Positions 36,001 through 42,831 of a DNA stretch of 64,000 bases are shown here, piece after piece (the stretch's first letter is position 1; each line of letters begins with the position of its first letter). The stretch comes from M3007 sp031425155. Its GTDB lineage: Bacteria > Bacteroidota > Bacteroidia > Chitinophagales > Saprospiraceae. The notes beneath the pieces are model-generated. The model was not told where the DNA came from. It saw only the letters and a program-made list of their open reading frames with translations, and ran no database searches. The translations under genes were made by a program, and so were the position numbers. The stretch lies in NCBI GenBank assembly GCA_031425155.1, contig JANPIV010000012.1:62001-126000 (forward strand), written 5' to 3'.

Positions 36001-36265
36001 TGCAAGAGCCGCCTACCATCGCCTTGTTACCCAAAACTACCCCGTCGCTGAAGCGGATCTCGAAGAAGTTCTCGATATCGCCGAACCCAGCGGCATGAGG
36101 CTCCACCTAACCGATTACCACCTGGAAATGGCACGGCTGCGGCTGGCAATGGGCCAGCGAGAGAAGGCGAAAGTGCATACAGAGCAGGCAGCAGTGCTGA
36201 TCGCGGAGACGGGGTATCACCGGCGGGATGGGGAACTGGTAGAGTTGCAGGCGGGTTTGTTATGA
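33080..36265 (+). CDS. TIR-STAND ATPase-TPR protein (bacterial NLR-like)
   Basis: About 1,061 residues from ATG at 33080 (MSAFLEGIAVEII; a start 12 codons earlier is possible). An N-terminal helical region (1-160) is followed by a TIR domain (about 165-265: YDKIFIFCNQNDRQWVVHEL, VHLDFRLYSAGDFTAWSQKV, TIVVFSKNLSRAEKWLLDGF). Next is a STAND/NB-ARC-type NTPase (about 320-600) with P-loop GGVGKSALV (354-362), Walker B TLLVLDGLEP (434-443) and sensor CLITTRQ (475-481), then helices and a TPR array (about 770-1055). In the position where catalytic TIRs have Glu four residues after Trp, this protein has WLLDG, so NADase activity is doubtful. By analogy with bacterial NLR-like proteins, ligand binding by the TPRs would trigger oligomerisation; an anti-phage role is inference. 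It stands alone. Confidence 0.88.
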   Translation: MSAFLEGIAVEIIGSLIDKVGTFVAGEVGNDIDWKIWKSKHHLTGEENDFLDRYAETLVSLQKAGKPKALLQFYGQVHVIQIIHDYWYGTVEEQTFKTDFNNLTHWFTLDQQLTGFSAPNEVFFFLTAFRETVHDNRSAGEAEVYRLLLEILLEIKKEKDSVRIDLYDKIFIFCNQNDRQWVVHELVNELETAGLEVHLDFRLYSAGDFTAWSQKVLASRKTIVVFSKNLSRAEKWLLDGFMGEQQQAIIQDKLLPIQIDDTPVFEEFQEYIDLTNGRSFLQGLQKLTLQLKPTLVLPATQAAFPPLDERYIEISSLPHGGTSNHLFGRQNELNLLDEAWNNPASHVVCFVAHGGVGKSALVCRWLEDLAQENYRGAERVLAVSFYSQGTGVRVTSADKFINEALTWFGEKDFEPLSAWDKGKRLAHLVNAHKTLLVLDGLEPLQEGNIVDAGKVKDPALFVLIRELAKNNHGLCLITTRQALAGFDRYAASIHTENLEQISDGAGKHILRFANVRGDDAALLRAVQNFGNHALAINLLSTYLYASPGHSVAEADNIADLPDVPIEKGKHSRRVIVAFEKLLEKKGRNEAVRLLRLSGLFDRPVPEDIFRRLDDFQNLPAAVQELRRYQLLYTESAHSPSEVDCHPLIREHYEAVLKGDNPDLWQKNHAVLYEYYKALPEKELPDTLEEMEPLFHAVAHGCKAGLQQEALYDVYWDRIQRKNTFLLTKRFSAFSSDLTTLSCFFDHQWDKLVDKLNDDLKPVILGWAGFSLQTLGRLSEGAQLIKAAMELHSQSENWAEASLNASNLNELYLTTGDIKLAVHFSEEGLAYSDKSEDWKRQLVNRATYAYVLYQAGSMEGARHFFAETEQIERKYQLGKQYLYSLRGFWYCDLLLEMEKLEEALERAKIALKIAEEDQFSLDAALYELTLGKAYLQLSQTHSTEDHYQNTVGHLNKAVQELQKTGRQLYLPLGFLARAAYHRLVTQNYPVAEADLEEVLDIAEPSGMRLHLTDYHLEMARLRLAMGQREKAKVHTEQAAVLIAETGYHRRDGELVELQAGLL

Positions 36266-36308
36266 GACAGAAAATTGGGTGGAAACTTTTTAAATATACA
36301 ATTTTGCA

Positions 36309-36328
36309 AATATACATTTTTGTATATT
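36309..36328. terminator. AATATACA-TTTT-TGTATATT hairpin after the TIR-STAND gene
   Basis: A perfect 8-bp stem with TTTT loop, 44 bp after the stop, in an AT-rich pocket. It is a possible weak terminator. The stem is all A/T apart from one pair, so stability is low. Confidence 0.3.
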
Positions 36329-36380
36329 AACTCTTCTACCCTCACTCTATCTTCCGCCCAAACCCAACAGGGCTGTGGCT

Positions 36381-36487
36381 TGTCCGTCCCCGCACACCCA
36401 CTGTCCGAAACCGGACAAAAAGATTGTACGCAATTCTTTATAAACAATTGATAATCAAATCCTAACCATTCCGGCACGAACTATGAA
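36381..36487 (+). promoter_or_regulatory. Double-dyad, sigma-54-like control region, copy 5 (permease 36527)
   Basis: Dyad 1 TGTCCG-TCCC-CGCACA (36381-36396); dyad 2 TGTCCG-AAAC-CGGACA (36402-36417, a perfect dyad), 21 bp apart. AATCAA at 36453-36458 within TTGATAATCAA. CCGGCACGAACTATGAA has GG at 36473-36474, with a perfect GGCACG -24 half. GG is 71 nt from dyad 2 and 20 nt from AATCAA. Confidence 0.75.
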
Positions 36488-36526
36488 GCAGTACAAAAGG
36501 TTGGCATCAGACCAACTTTTCCTGCT

Positions 36527-38911
36527 ATGATCAGAAACTACCTTCTCCTCGCCGTTCGCAACCTGCGCAAACACCGTGCCTTCGCCCTGCTGAATATTCT
36601 GGGGCTCGGCCTGAGCATCGCCTGCTGCATTCTGGTCTTTATGCTGGTGCGGCACCACCTCAGTTTCGACCGTTTCCATGCCAAAGCCGACCGCACGGTG
36701 GAGATCACCACTGAAGATCGTGGCAACGAAAACCGGAAAATGAGCGTGGTACCCTACCCGATGTCGGAGGCGCTGCGGCAGGAGTATTCCTTTCTGGAAA
36801 AAACGGCGATGGTCACGTCGCGCGGTAACTCGCTGATTACCATTGAGCAGCCCGGTCAGGCTCCGGCGAAATTCAAGGAAGACGATGCCCGCGCTTTTGC
36901 CGAGCCGGAGTTGTTCGAGATTTTTGACTTCCCGCTGGTGCAGGGCGATGTGGCCGGTTTGCGGGAACCCAATACGGCCTTGCTGACCGAAAAAATGGCC
37001 AACAAATACTACGGCACCACCAACGCGATTGGCAAGACTTTTAAGGTCAATAACAAAAAGGAGTTCCGGGTGGTAGGCGTACTGAAAGATATTCCCGCCA
37101 ACACCGATTTGCAGTACCAAATCTATTGTTCCTGGCAAACGATGGCCACAGATTCCAATTCAATGCGTATGTTGCATAATTGGGGCGGGATTCAGGGTGG
37201 CACCCAATGTTTTGCGGTGTTCCGGGAAGGCCATACCGCCGCGGAACTGGAAGCGGCTTTTCTGGCTTTTAAGGATAAATATTTTCACCCCGAGGTGCGC
37301 GACTGGTTTTACCACGCCATCCCGCTGGCCGCGGTGCATCTGGATGCCGATTACGGCACGGGCGTGAGCACCCGCTATATCTGGACGCTGGGGCTGATCG
37401 GGCTGTTTCTGCTACTGACGGCCTGCGTCAATTTTGTGAACATGGCCACGGCGCAAGCCCTCAATCGGGCCAGAGAAGTGGGCGTCCGCAAAGTAATGGG
37501 CAGCACACGGGGGCAGTTATTTTGGCAATTTATGTCCGAAACCGGGGTGATCGTCCTGATCTCTACACTGATCGGGGTGGTCGTGGCGTACCTCACCCTA
37601 CCCTATCTCAACACCTTGACCGGCACGGAGTTAACGCTTGATTTTGGCCGCGATGTACGGTTGTATGGTTTCCTGGCTGCGCTGATGTTGATGGTGGCCT
37701 TTTTGGCTGGTGCCTATCCGGGGCTGGCTTTGTCGGGTTTCCGTCCGACGCAGTCGCTCAAAGGTTCGGTGGATTTGAAGCAGGTGGGCGGCATTTCGTT
37801 GCGGCGGCTGCTGGTCGGGACGCAATTTGCCATTTCGCAGGTGCTGATTATCGGTGCCGTGGTGGTCACCAACCAGATTGATTACGCCCGCCACGCCGAT
37901 CTGGGTTTTCGGCGCGAAGGCATCGTCAATTTGCCGTTGCCGGGCGGCGATCAGAAGAAATATTCGGCTTTAAAACAACAATTGAGCACCCTGGCGGGCG
38001 TGGAAAATGTCAGTCTGTGTATGCAGCCGCCCGCGTCCAATAGCAACTGGAACACCCAGGTAAAACTGGAAAGCCGCCCGGAAAGGGAACCGTGGATCAT
38101 CAATTACAAATTTGGCGATGAACAGTATGCGGAGACTTTCGGGTTGCAGTTCCTTGCCGGTCGCAACCTGCAACCCAGCGATACGGTACGCGAATATATT
38201 GTCAATGAAGAAGTTATCCATAAACTTGGCCTGGCTTCGCCGGACGCAATTCTTGGTCAACGCCTGAGTGTGGATGGTGACGCGCATACCGTGGTCGGGG
38301 TGATCAAGAACTTCCATAATCTGTCGTTCCATGATGCCATTGCCCCACTGGTGATGAGCAGCGCGATGGATAATTACGATGTCTGCGCAGTGCGGATCAA
38401 CCTGCAAAATACCAAGCCGACGCTCGATGCCGTCGAAAAAACCTGGACCAGTATATTCCCGGAATTTTACTACGAATACGACTTTATGGATGCCCGCATC
38501 GCCGAGTTTTACGAGCAGGAAGGCATGATTTTGCAACTGATTAGAATGTTTGCAGGCATCGCTATTTTCATTGGCTGTCTCGGTCTGTATGGTTTGGCAG
38601 CCTTTATGGTGACCCGTCGGAGAAAGGAAATTGGCATACGTAAAACGCTGGGTGCCAGTCTGCCTGGTATTCTCTGGCTTTTTGGAAAAGAATATACCCG
38701 CCTGATTATCATCGCTTTTGTGGTGGCTGCTCCACTGGGCTGGTGGGCCATGACGAACTGGCTGAAAGATTATAAATACCAGATTCCCCTGGGCGCGACT
38801 ATATTCCTGACCTCACTGACGGCCACTTTTCTGGTAGCCATCATCACCGTGGGGACGCAGAGCCTGCGGGCGGCCCTGGCCAATCCGGTGAAGGCCTTGC
38901 GCAGCGAGTAA
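36527..38911 (+). CDS. Orphan ABC transporter permease, MacB-PCD/FtsX twice (subgroup b)
   Basis: 794 residues beginning MIRNYLLLAVRNLRKHRAFALLN. Clear sister of 15119: both have VRHHLSFD/LRHHLSFD after helix 1, the PLVQGD/PLVRGN..LREPNTALL-type block, GSTRGQLFWQFM in FtsX module 1, LQFLAGRNLQPSDTVREYIVNE in core 2, and PGILWLFGKEYTRLIIIAF in module 2 after RRRKEIGIRKTLGASL. It ends VKALRSE. Monocistronic by position: its control region is 40 bp upstream and a hairpin with T-run follows the stop. It follows the TIR-STAND gene in the same direction. Confidence 0.92.
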   Translation: MIRNYLLLAVRNLRKHRAFALLNILGLGLSIACCILVFMLVRHHLSFDRFHAKADRTVEITTEDRGNENRKMSVVPYPMSEALRQEYSFLEKTAMVTSRGNSLITIEQPGQAPAKFKEDDARAFAEPELFEIFDFPLVQGDVAGLREPNTALLTEKMANKYYGTTNAIGKTFKVNNKKEFRVVGVLKDIPANTDLQYQIYCSWQTMATDSNSMRMLHNWGGIQGGTQCFAVFREGHTAAELEAAFLAFKDKYFHPEVRDWFYHAIPLAAVHLDADYGTGVSTRYIWTLGLIGLFLLLTACVNFVNMATAQALNRAREVGVRKVMGSTRGQLFWQFMSETGVIVLISTLIGVVVAYLTLPYLNTLTGTELTLDFGRDVRLYGFLAALMLMVAFLAGAYPGLALSGFRPTQSLKGSVDLKQVGGISLRRLLVGTQFAISQVLIIGAVVVTNQIDYARHADLGFRREGIVNLPLPGGDQKKYSALKQQLSTLAGVENVSLCMQPPASNSNWNTQVKLESRPEREPWIINYKFGDEQYAETFGLQFLAGRNLQPSDTVREYIVNEEVIHKLGLASPDAILGQRLSVDGDAHTVVGVIKNFHNLSFHDAIAPLVMSSAMDNYDVCAVRINLQNTKPTLDAVEKTWTSIFPEFYYEYDFMDARIAEFYEQEGMILQLIRMFAGIAIFIGCLGLYGLAAFMVTRRRKEIGIRKTLGASLPGILWLFGKEYTRLIIIAFVVAAPLGWWAMTNWLKDYKYQIPLGATIFLTSLTATFLVAIITVGTQSLRAALANPVKALRSE

Positions 38912-38936
38912 AACCGAACCCCGTTCGGTTATTTTT
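38912..38936 (+). terminator. AACCGAAC-CCC-GTTCGGTT hairpin with T-run
   Basis: An 8-bp perfect stem with CCC loop starts right after TAA and is followed by ATTTTT, a plausible intrinsic terminator. Compared with 17501 and 25399 two stem positions differ on both arms, preserving pairing. Confidence 0.6.
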
Positions 38937-38947
38937 CTGGCATAGTA

Positions 38948-38969
38948 GCGGCGGCTGAACCCGCCGGTA
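38948..38969. repeat. Dispersed repeat GCGGCTGAACCCGCCGGTA
   Basis: Matches the right outer arm of 13101-13445. It lies upstream of the dipeptidase gene; an inverted partner lies directly after that gene (40475-40496). Confidence 0.75.
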
Positions 38970-39031
38970 CAATTACTTCCGGGTGCATCGTACATTCGCG
39001 GCATCAACCGAACGTTTTAAAACTCGTCACT

Positions 39032-40474
39032 ATGTCCGACCAAGTCCGCCAACTCGAACCCGCCGCTCCCTGGAGCATTTTTGCCGATCTGAACGCTATT
39101 CCCCGCGCTTCCAAGAAAGAACAACGTATTGCGGAGTGGGTACAAAATTTTGGCCGCCAGCATGGACTGGAAGTGCAGCACGATGCTTTTGGCAATATCA
39201 TTATTAAAAAACCGGCCTCGCCGGGGCGTGAAAACAGTCCGGTCACCATCCTGCAAGGCCACCTCGATATGGTCCACGCGAAAAACGCCGAGGTAGAATT
39301 TGATTTTGACCAGCAGGGCATTGATATGTACGTGGACGGCGATTGGGTACGCGCGCGCGGCACTACCCTCGGCGCGGATAATGGCCTGGGCGTGGCCGCT
39401 ATTCTGGCGGTACTGGCTTCCAAAAATATTGTGCACCCGCCGCTCGAAGCCCTGTTTACGCTGGATGAAGAGCAAGGTTTGGGCGGCGCAAAGAACCTGG
39501 GACATGGATTATTACAAGGAAAATTACTGCTCAATCTGGATACTGAAGAAGATCACGTGTTGACCATCGGTTGTGCGGGCGGTATTGATACGATCATAGA
39601 CTGGAAATATCAGGAAGAGCCTGCGCCGACAAACGCCACTGCTTTTTTAGTAAAAATAAGCGGCTTGACCGGCGGGCATAGTGGTATGGATATTCACCGG
39701 GGTCGGGCCAATGCCAATAAAGTACTCGCGCGGGTGCTGATGGCTGGTTCCCCGGCTGGTCTGCATCTGGCCGAGTTCGATGGTGGCAACCTCCGCAACG
39801 AGATTTCCCGCGAAGCAAAAGCATTGGTGGTAATAGAAAATAAAGCAGAATTTCTAGAACTATTGGAAGCCGCCAATCAGGAAATGGCTACGGAATTTAA
39901 AACCGTAGAACTTAACCTGAAAGTCAACGCCACGGAGGCTACTTTACCCGCCAAAGTAATGCGTCCGAGTGATCAAACTAAATTCCTGAATGCTATTCGT
40001 GCAGTACAAAATGGCGTGTTCCGTATGAGCCCGGATATTCCCGGATTAGTAGAAACTTCTACGAATCTGGCCAAAATTACGCTACGCGATGGGCAGTTGA
40101 AAATCAGTTCTTTACAACGCAGTTCCGTAGAATCTACCAAAGCCGATGTAGCCGCCGCTTTCCGGGCACCGTTCGATCTATTAGACGCGGATATACATAC
40201 AGAAAACGAATATCCCGGTTGGAAACCTGACCCAAGTTCTGATCTCGTCCAGAAAATGGCGAGTATTTATCAGGATTTATTTGGCCACACGCCCACTATC
40301 GAAGCCTGTCACGCCGGACTGGAATGCGGCATTATTGGCCAGGCTTATCCGGGTTTGGATATGGCTTCTTTTGGCCCGCTTATTCAGGGCGCACATAGTC
40401 CCGACGAACGGGCATCGGTGTCCAGTTTTCAGAAATTCTGGAAGTTTTATTTGGAAGTTTTAAAAGCGATTTAG
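39032..40474 (+). CDS. pepD: Aminoacyl-histidine dipeptidase (PepD-type, M20 metallopeptidase)
   Basis: 480 residues, the usual length for the PepD/cytosol non-specific dipeptidase group. Zinc-site motifs: His77 and Asp79 in GHLDMVH, Asp116 in LGADNGLG (bridging ligand), catalytic Glu146 with Glu147 in TLDEEQGLGGA, and later GLTGGHSGMDIHRGRANA in the lid/dimer domain plus ACHAGLECG near the C-terminus. It hydrolyses Xaa-His and other dipeptides in the cytoplasm. There is no signal peptide. The gene is bracketed by inverted copies of the TACCGGCGGG repeat within 65 bp upstream and 0 bp downstream, so it may have moved as a cassette. Confidence 0.93.
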   Translation: MSDQVRQLEPAAPWSIFADLNAIPRASKKEQRIAEWVQNFGRQHGLEVQHDAFGNIIIKKPASPGRENSPVTILQGHLDMVHAKNAEVEFDFDQQGIDMYVDGDWVRARGTTLGADNGLGVAAILAVLASKNIVHPPLEALFTLDEEQGLGGAKNLGHGLLQGKLLLNLDTEEDHVLTIGCAGGIDTIIDWKYQEEPAPTNATAFLVKISGLTGGHSGMDIHRGRANANKVLARVLMAGSPAGLHLAEFDGGNLRNEISREAKALVVIENKAEFLELLEAANQEMATEFKTVELNLKVNATEATLPAKVMRPSDQTKFLNAIRAVQNGVFRMSPDIPGLVETSTNLAKITLRDGQLKISSLQRSSVESTKADVAAAFRAPFDLLDADIHTENEYPGWKPDPSSDLVQKMASIYQDLFGHTPTIEACHAGLECGIIGQAYPGLDMASFGPLIQGAHSPDERASVSSFQKFWKFYLEVLKAI

Positions 40475-40496
40475 TGCCGGCGGGTTTAGCCGCCGG
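40475..40496. repeat. Dispersed repeat TGCCGGCGGGTTTAGCCGCC
   Basis: Left-arm orientation of the 22-bp repeat, starting on the first base after the pepD stop codon. Differs from the 13101 copy at only a few positions. Confidence 0.7.
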
Positions 40497-40582
40497 GTTT
40501 AAGTTTTACTTCCCCTTTAAAAGTTTTATGTTCTATTCTTTTGGCATATCGGTGCTGGGAGGAGTTTCACTGCATTGTTTAT

Positions 40583-40806
40583 CTGATGTTACGCACAACC
40601 ACAATGATTTGGCAGAGAAACCTCCTCCTGCCGTTGTTGTGCGTCCTCGCCAACAACAGCGGCGGAGGGAGTAATCAAAGAAAAAACAAAGATTAAATTA
40701 TTGCCGTGGTTGTTTGCGAGGACGCTCAACAACGGCTAATAGAAATTAAGTGGCTGAAAAATCCATTCAAATCTCCACTTGATTTTTATACAGTGCGTAA
40801 CATCAG
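40583..40806. repeat. MITE-like element with TIR CTGATGTTACGCAC, copy 2
   Basis: A 224-bp element between CTGATGTTACGCAC and its complement GTGCGTAACATCAG. TTAT is present just outside both ends (possible target duplication). The interior has a second inverted pair (TTGTTGTGCGTCCTCGCC and GGCGAGGACGC-like partner). It shares its ends, not its interior, with 8609-8734, and fills much of the 483-bp gap before the OmpA gene. Confidence 0.8.
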
Positions 40807-40957
40807 TTATTAAAAAACTGCAACCTGCAGTAAAAAACGTGTGTCAATATTTAAATAAATCTACCTACCCGATCATCCATCGAATAAACCACCCACTGCA
40901 TCGAAGATTTTGTGGCCCGACTGGAATTTGAGCCGTGGTTTGTAAAAAACACACACG

Positions 40958-41983
40958 ATGAACACAAAACCGATTCTACTCTGTATGGCCGTTTTATGCT
41001 GCTTTGGCCTGACTCTACAGGCGCAGCAAGGACTGTTGGGCGAATACTACAACGGCCAGAATTTTGAGCAAAAAGTCCTGACCCGCCATGATGCCCAGAT
41101 CAATTTCGTGTGGAACAACGACACCCGGCCGGCCCCCGGCGTGGATCCCAACGTGTTCTCCGTGCGTTGGACCGGCAAAATCAAGAGCCCGGAGGCGGGC
41201 ACCTACGTGTTTCGCGCCCACGTGGACGATGGTATCCGGGTGAAGGTAAACGGCCAGATGGTGATCAATGCCTGGGGCCTGCATGACTCTGAAAAGGTGA
41301 ACGGGCGCATCCGCCTGGAAGCCAATCGCGAATATGACCTGGTGGTGGAATACTTCAACGCCCTACGCGAAGGAGAAATTCAGGTGTTCTGGCAGTTGCC
41401 CAGCGAGGCACCCGTTTTTGGCGGGGCTTTGGGCTATAACGACCACATCATTGACGGACGTTTTTTCGTCGCACCCGCTCGGCCCGTTTCCAACGTGACG
41501 CCCCCGAAACCGCGCCCGGCGACGACTACTCCCGCGACCCGACCCGTAACGCCCCCGAAAAAGCCAGCCGCAAAACCTGCCACGCCGCCCGCAAAACCAG
41601 TGGTGAAACCCGCCGTAAAACCGGCTATTGCGAAGGATACGCTGGAAAAATACATTCCCAAAAATATCCTTTTCGTCAAAAGCAAAAGCGAAATGCTGCC
41701 CGAATCCACCCCGGAACTGGACCGGCTCGCGGGGTTTTTGGTACGCAATCCCAAATACCGCCTCACCGTGGACGGCCATACCGACCATGTGGGCAATTCC
41801 GCTAAAAACCTGGAGCTCTCGCAGGAACGCGCCCAAACTGTGGCCAATTACCTGACTGTCAAAGGCGTGGCCGCCCAGCGCATTACTGCCAAAGGTTATG
41901 GCGACACGCGACCTTTGGTAAAGGAACCGGACAATAAACCGAACGCGAAGAACCGGCGGGTGGAGTTTACGATTCAGGAGTAA
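40958..41983 (+). CDS. PA14-domain / OmpA-family envelope protein
   Basis: 341 residues. Signal peptide 1-22 (LCMAVLCCFGLTLQAQ). A PA14-like carbohydrate-binding domain covers about 25-155: GLLGEYYNGQNFEQ, FSVRWTGKIKSPEAGTYVFRAHVDDGIRVKVNGQMVI, REYDLVVEYFNALREGEIQVFW. A Pro/Ala/Lys/Thr-rich linker (about 175-225) leads to a C-terminal OmpA peptidoglycan-binding domain (about 235-341) with VDGHTDHVGNSAKNLELSQERA, GVAAQRITAKGYGDTRP and NRRVEFTI. The arrangement suggests a protein tethered to peptidoglycan with a glycan-binding module facing the periplasm or surface. A strong hairpin follows the stop codon. Confidence 0.9.
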   Translation: MNTKPILLCMAVLCCFGLTLQAQQGLLGEYYNGQNFEQKVLTRHDAQINFVWNNDTRPAPGVDPNVFSVRWTGKIKSPEAGTYVFRAHVDDGIRVKVNGQMVINAWGLHDSEKVNGRIRLEANREYDLVVEYFNALREGEIQVFWQLPSEAPVFGGALGYNDHIIDGRFFVAPARPVSNVTPPKPRPATTTPATRPVTPPKKPAAKPATPPAKPVVKPAVKPAIAKDTLEKYIPKNILFVKSKSEMLPESTPELDRLAGFLVRNPKYRLTVDGHTDHVGNSAKNLELSQERAQTVANYLTVKGVAAQRITAKGYGDTRPLVKEPDNKPNAKNRRVEFTIQE

Positions 41984-41992
41984 GCAAAAAAT

Positions 41993-42074
41993 GAAAAGGC
42001 AAATAAGGCAAGAGGCAAAAAGGCAAGGGCAACGTGTCCCCTTTGCGTTTTTGCCTCTTGCTTTTTGCCTTTTC
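41993..42074 (+). terminator. Long hairpin after the PA14-OmpA gene
   Basis: The arms GAAAAGGCAAATAAGGCAAG and the complement of CTTGCTTTTTGCCTTTTC pair over about 32 positions with few mismatches. It begins ten bases after the stop. Repetition of the GGCAA/TTGCC word suggests slippage origin. Similar TTGCC words recur at 42765-42830. Confidence 0.6.
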
Positions 42075-42139
42075 AAAAAACACTTCTGCCCTTTTCTGTC
42101 CTGTTCCCAAATGAACTGCCCTCCTTTTCCTGTGCCGCT

Positions 42140-42246
42140 TGTCCGCGCCCGCACAGGTGCTGTCCGAAATTGAACAAGGGCAGCATTAATAGTTTTTCAT
42201 AAATAATTGATTATCAAAGAAATAATATTCCGGCATGAACTGTGAG
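42140..42246 (+). promoter_or_regulatory. Double-dyad, sigma-54-like control region, copy 6 (42270-42832 unit)
   Basis: Dyad 1 TGTCCG-CGCC-CGCACA (42140-42155); dyad 2 TGTCCG-AAAT-TGAACA (42161-42176), 21 bp apart. TATCAA at 42212-42217 within TTGATTATCAA. TTCCGGCATGAACTGTGAG has GG at 42232-42233: 71 nt from dyad 2, 20 nt from TATCAA. Here it precedes a small gene rather than a permease directly. Confidence 0.7.
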
Positions 42247-42269
42247 GGTAGTCTTAAAAATCATGAACT

Positions 42270-42563
42270 ATGCCACACATCGCCATTCCCATTCCTTCTA
42301 TTCCCGGCAAACAGGACATCGAAATCGAGGTGACCATCAACGGGCAAAAGCAGCAACTGCATTATCGCGTCGAACTTTTCCACTGGGACGACTGCCGACA
42401 GCCCAGCATTGACCGCGCCGAATGCCTGCGCCACCTGCTCAGCGACTACGATCAAGACTGGATGTTGTACTACATCGGTGCGCCGACCGACCAGTTTGTG
42501 CCCATTACTTTTGTCAAACGCGAAGATTGGGCCTGGCAGCGGAAGGTGATGACGGAGGGTTGA
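42270..42563 (+). CDS. Small hypothetical protein in the permease regulon
   Basis: 97 residues, acidic-to-neutral, no signal peptide, no membrane helix. The N-terminal part PHIAIPIPSIPGKQDIEIEV looks like paired beta strands, followed by TINGQKQQLHYRVELFHWDD, a helix (SIDRAECLRHLLSDYDQDWMLYYIG) and TDQFVPITFVKREDW. I recognise no family. It starts 25 bp after the promoter element and is followed 268 bp later by the permease at 42832 in the same direction, so it is the first gene of that unit. It could be a cytoplasmic partner of the permease, but that rests on position only. Confidence 0.6.
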   Translation: MPHIAIPIPSIPGKQDIEIEVTINGQKQQLHYRVELFHWDDCRQPSIDRAECLRHLLSDYDQDWMLYYIGAPTDQFVPITFVKREDWAWQRKVMTEG

Positions 42564-42831
42564 GGTGTTTAGAGTTGAGAATGTTGAGTGGCTCCCTTCA
42601 CCTTGCATCCTTTTGCCTAAAAGACTATGGCGGATAAATGGGTGGTAAAATTTTGATTGACAACTTTTTACGAATTTGCTTTTTAAACCACACTGCATTA
42701 CGACAGTCTGTGGCAGGGTCTTTTTTGCCTTCCCGATAAAAACCGGGATATCACTGCGTTCCTTTTGCCCTTTTGCTTATTGCCTTTTTTTGCCCTTGCC
42801 TTTTTGCTCATTGCTCATTTGCCCTTTTCCT

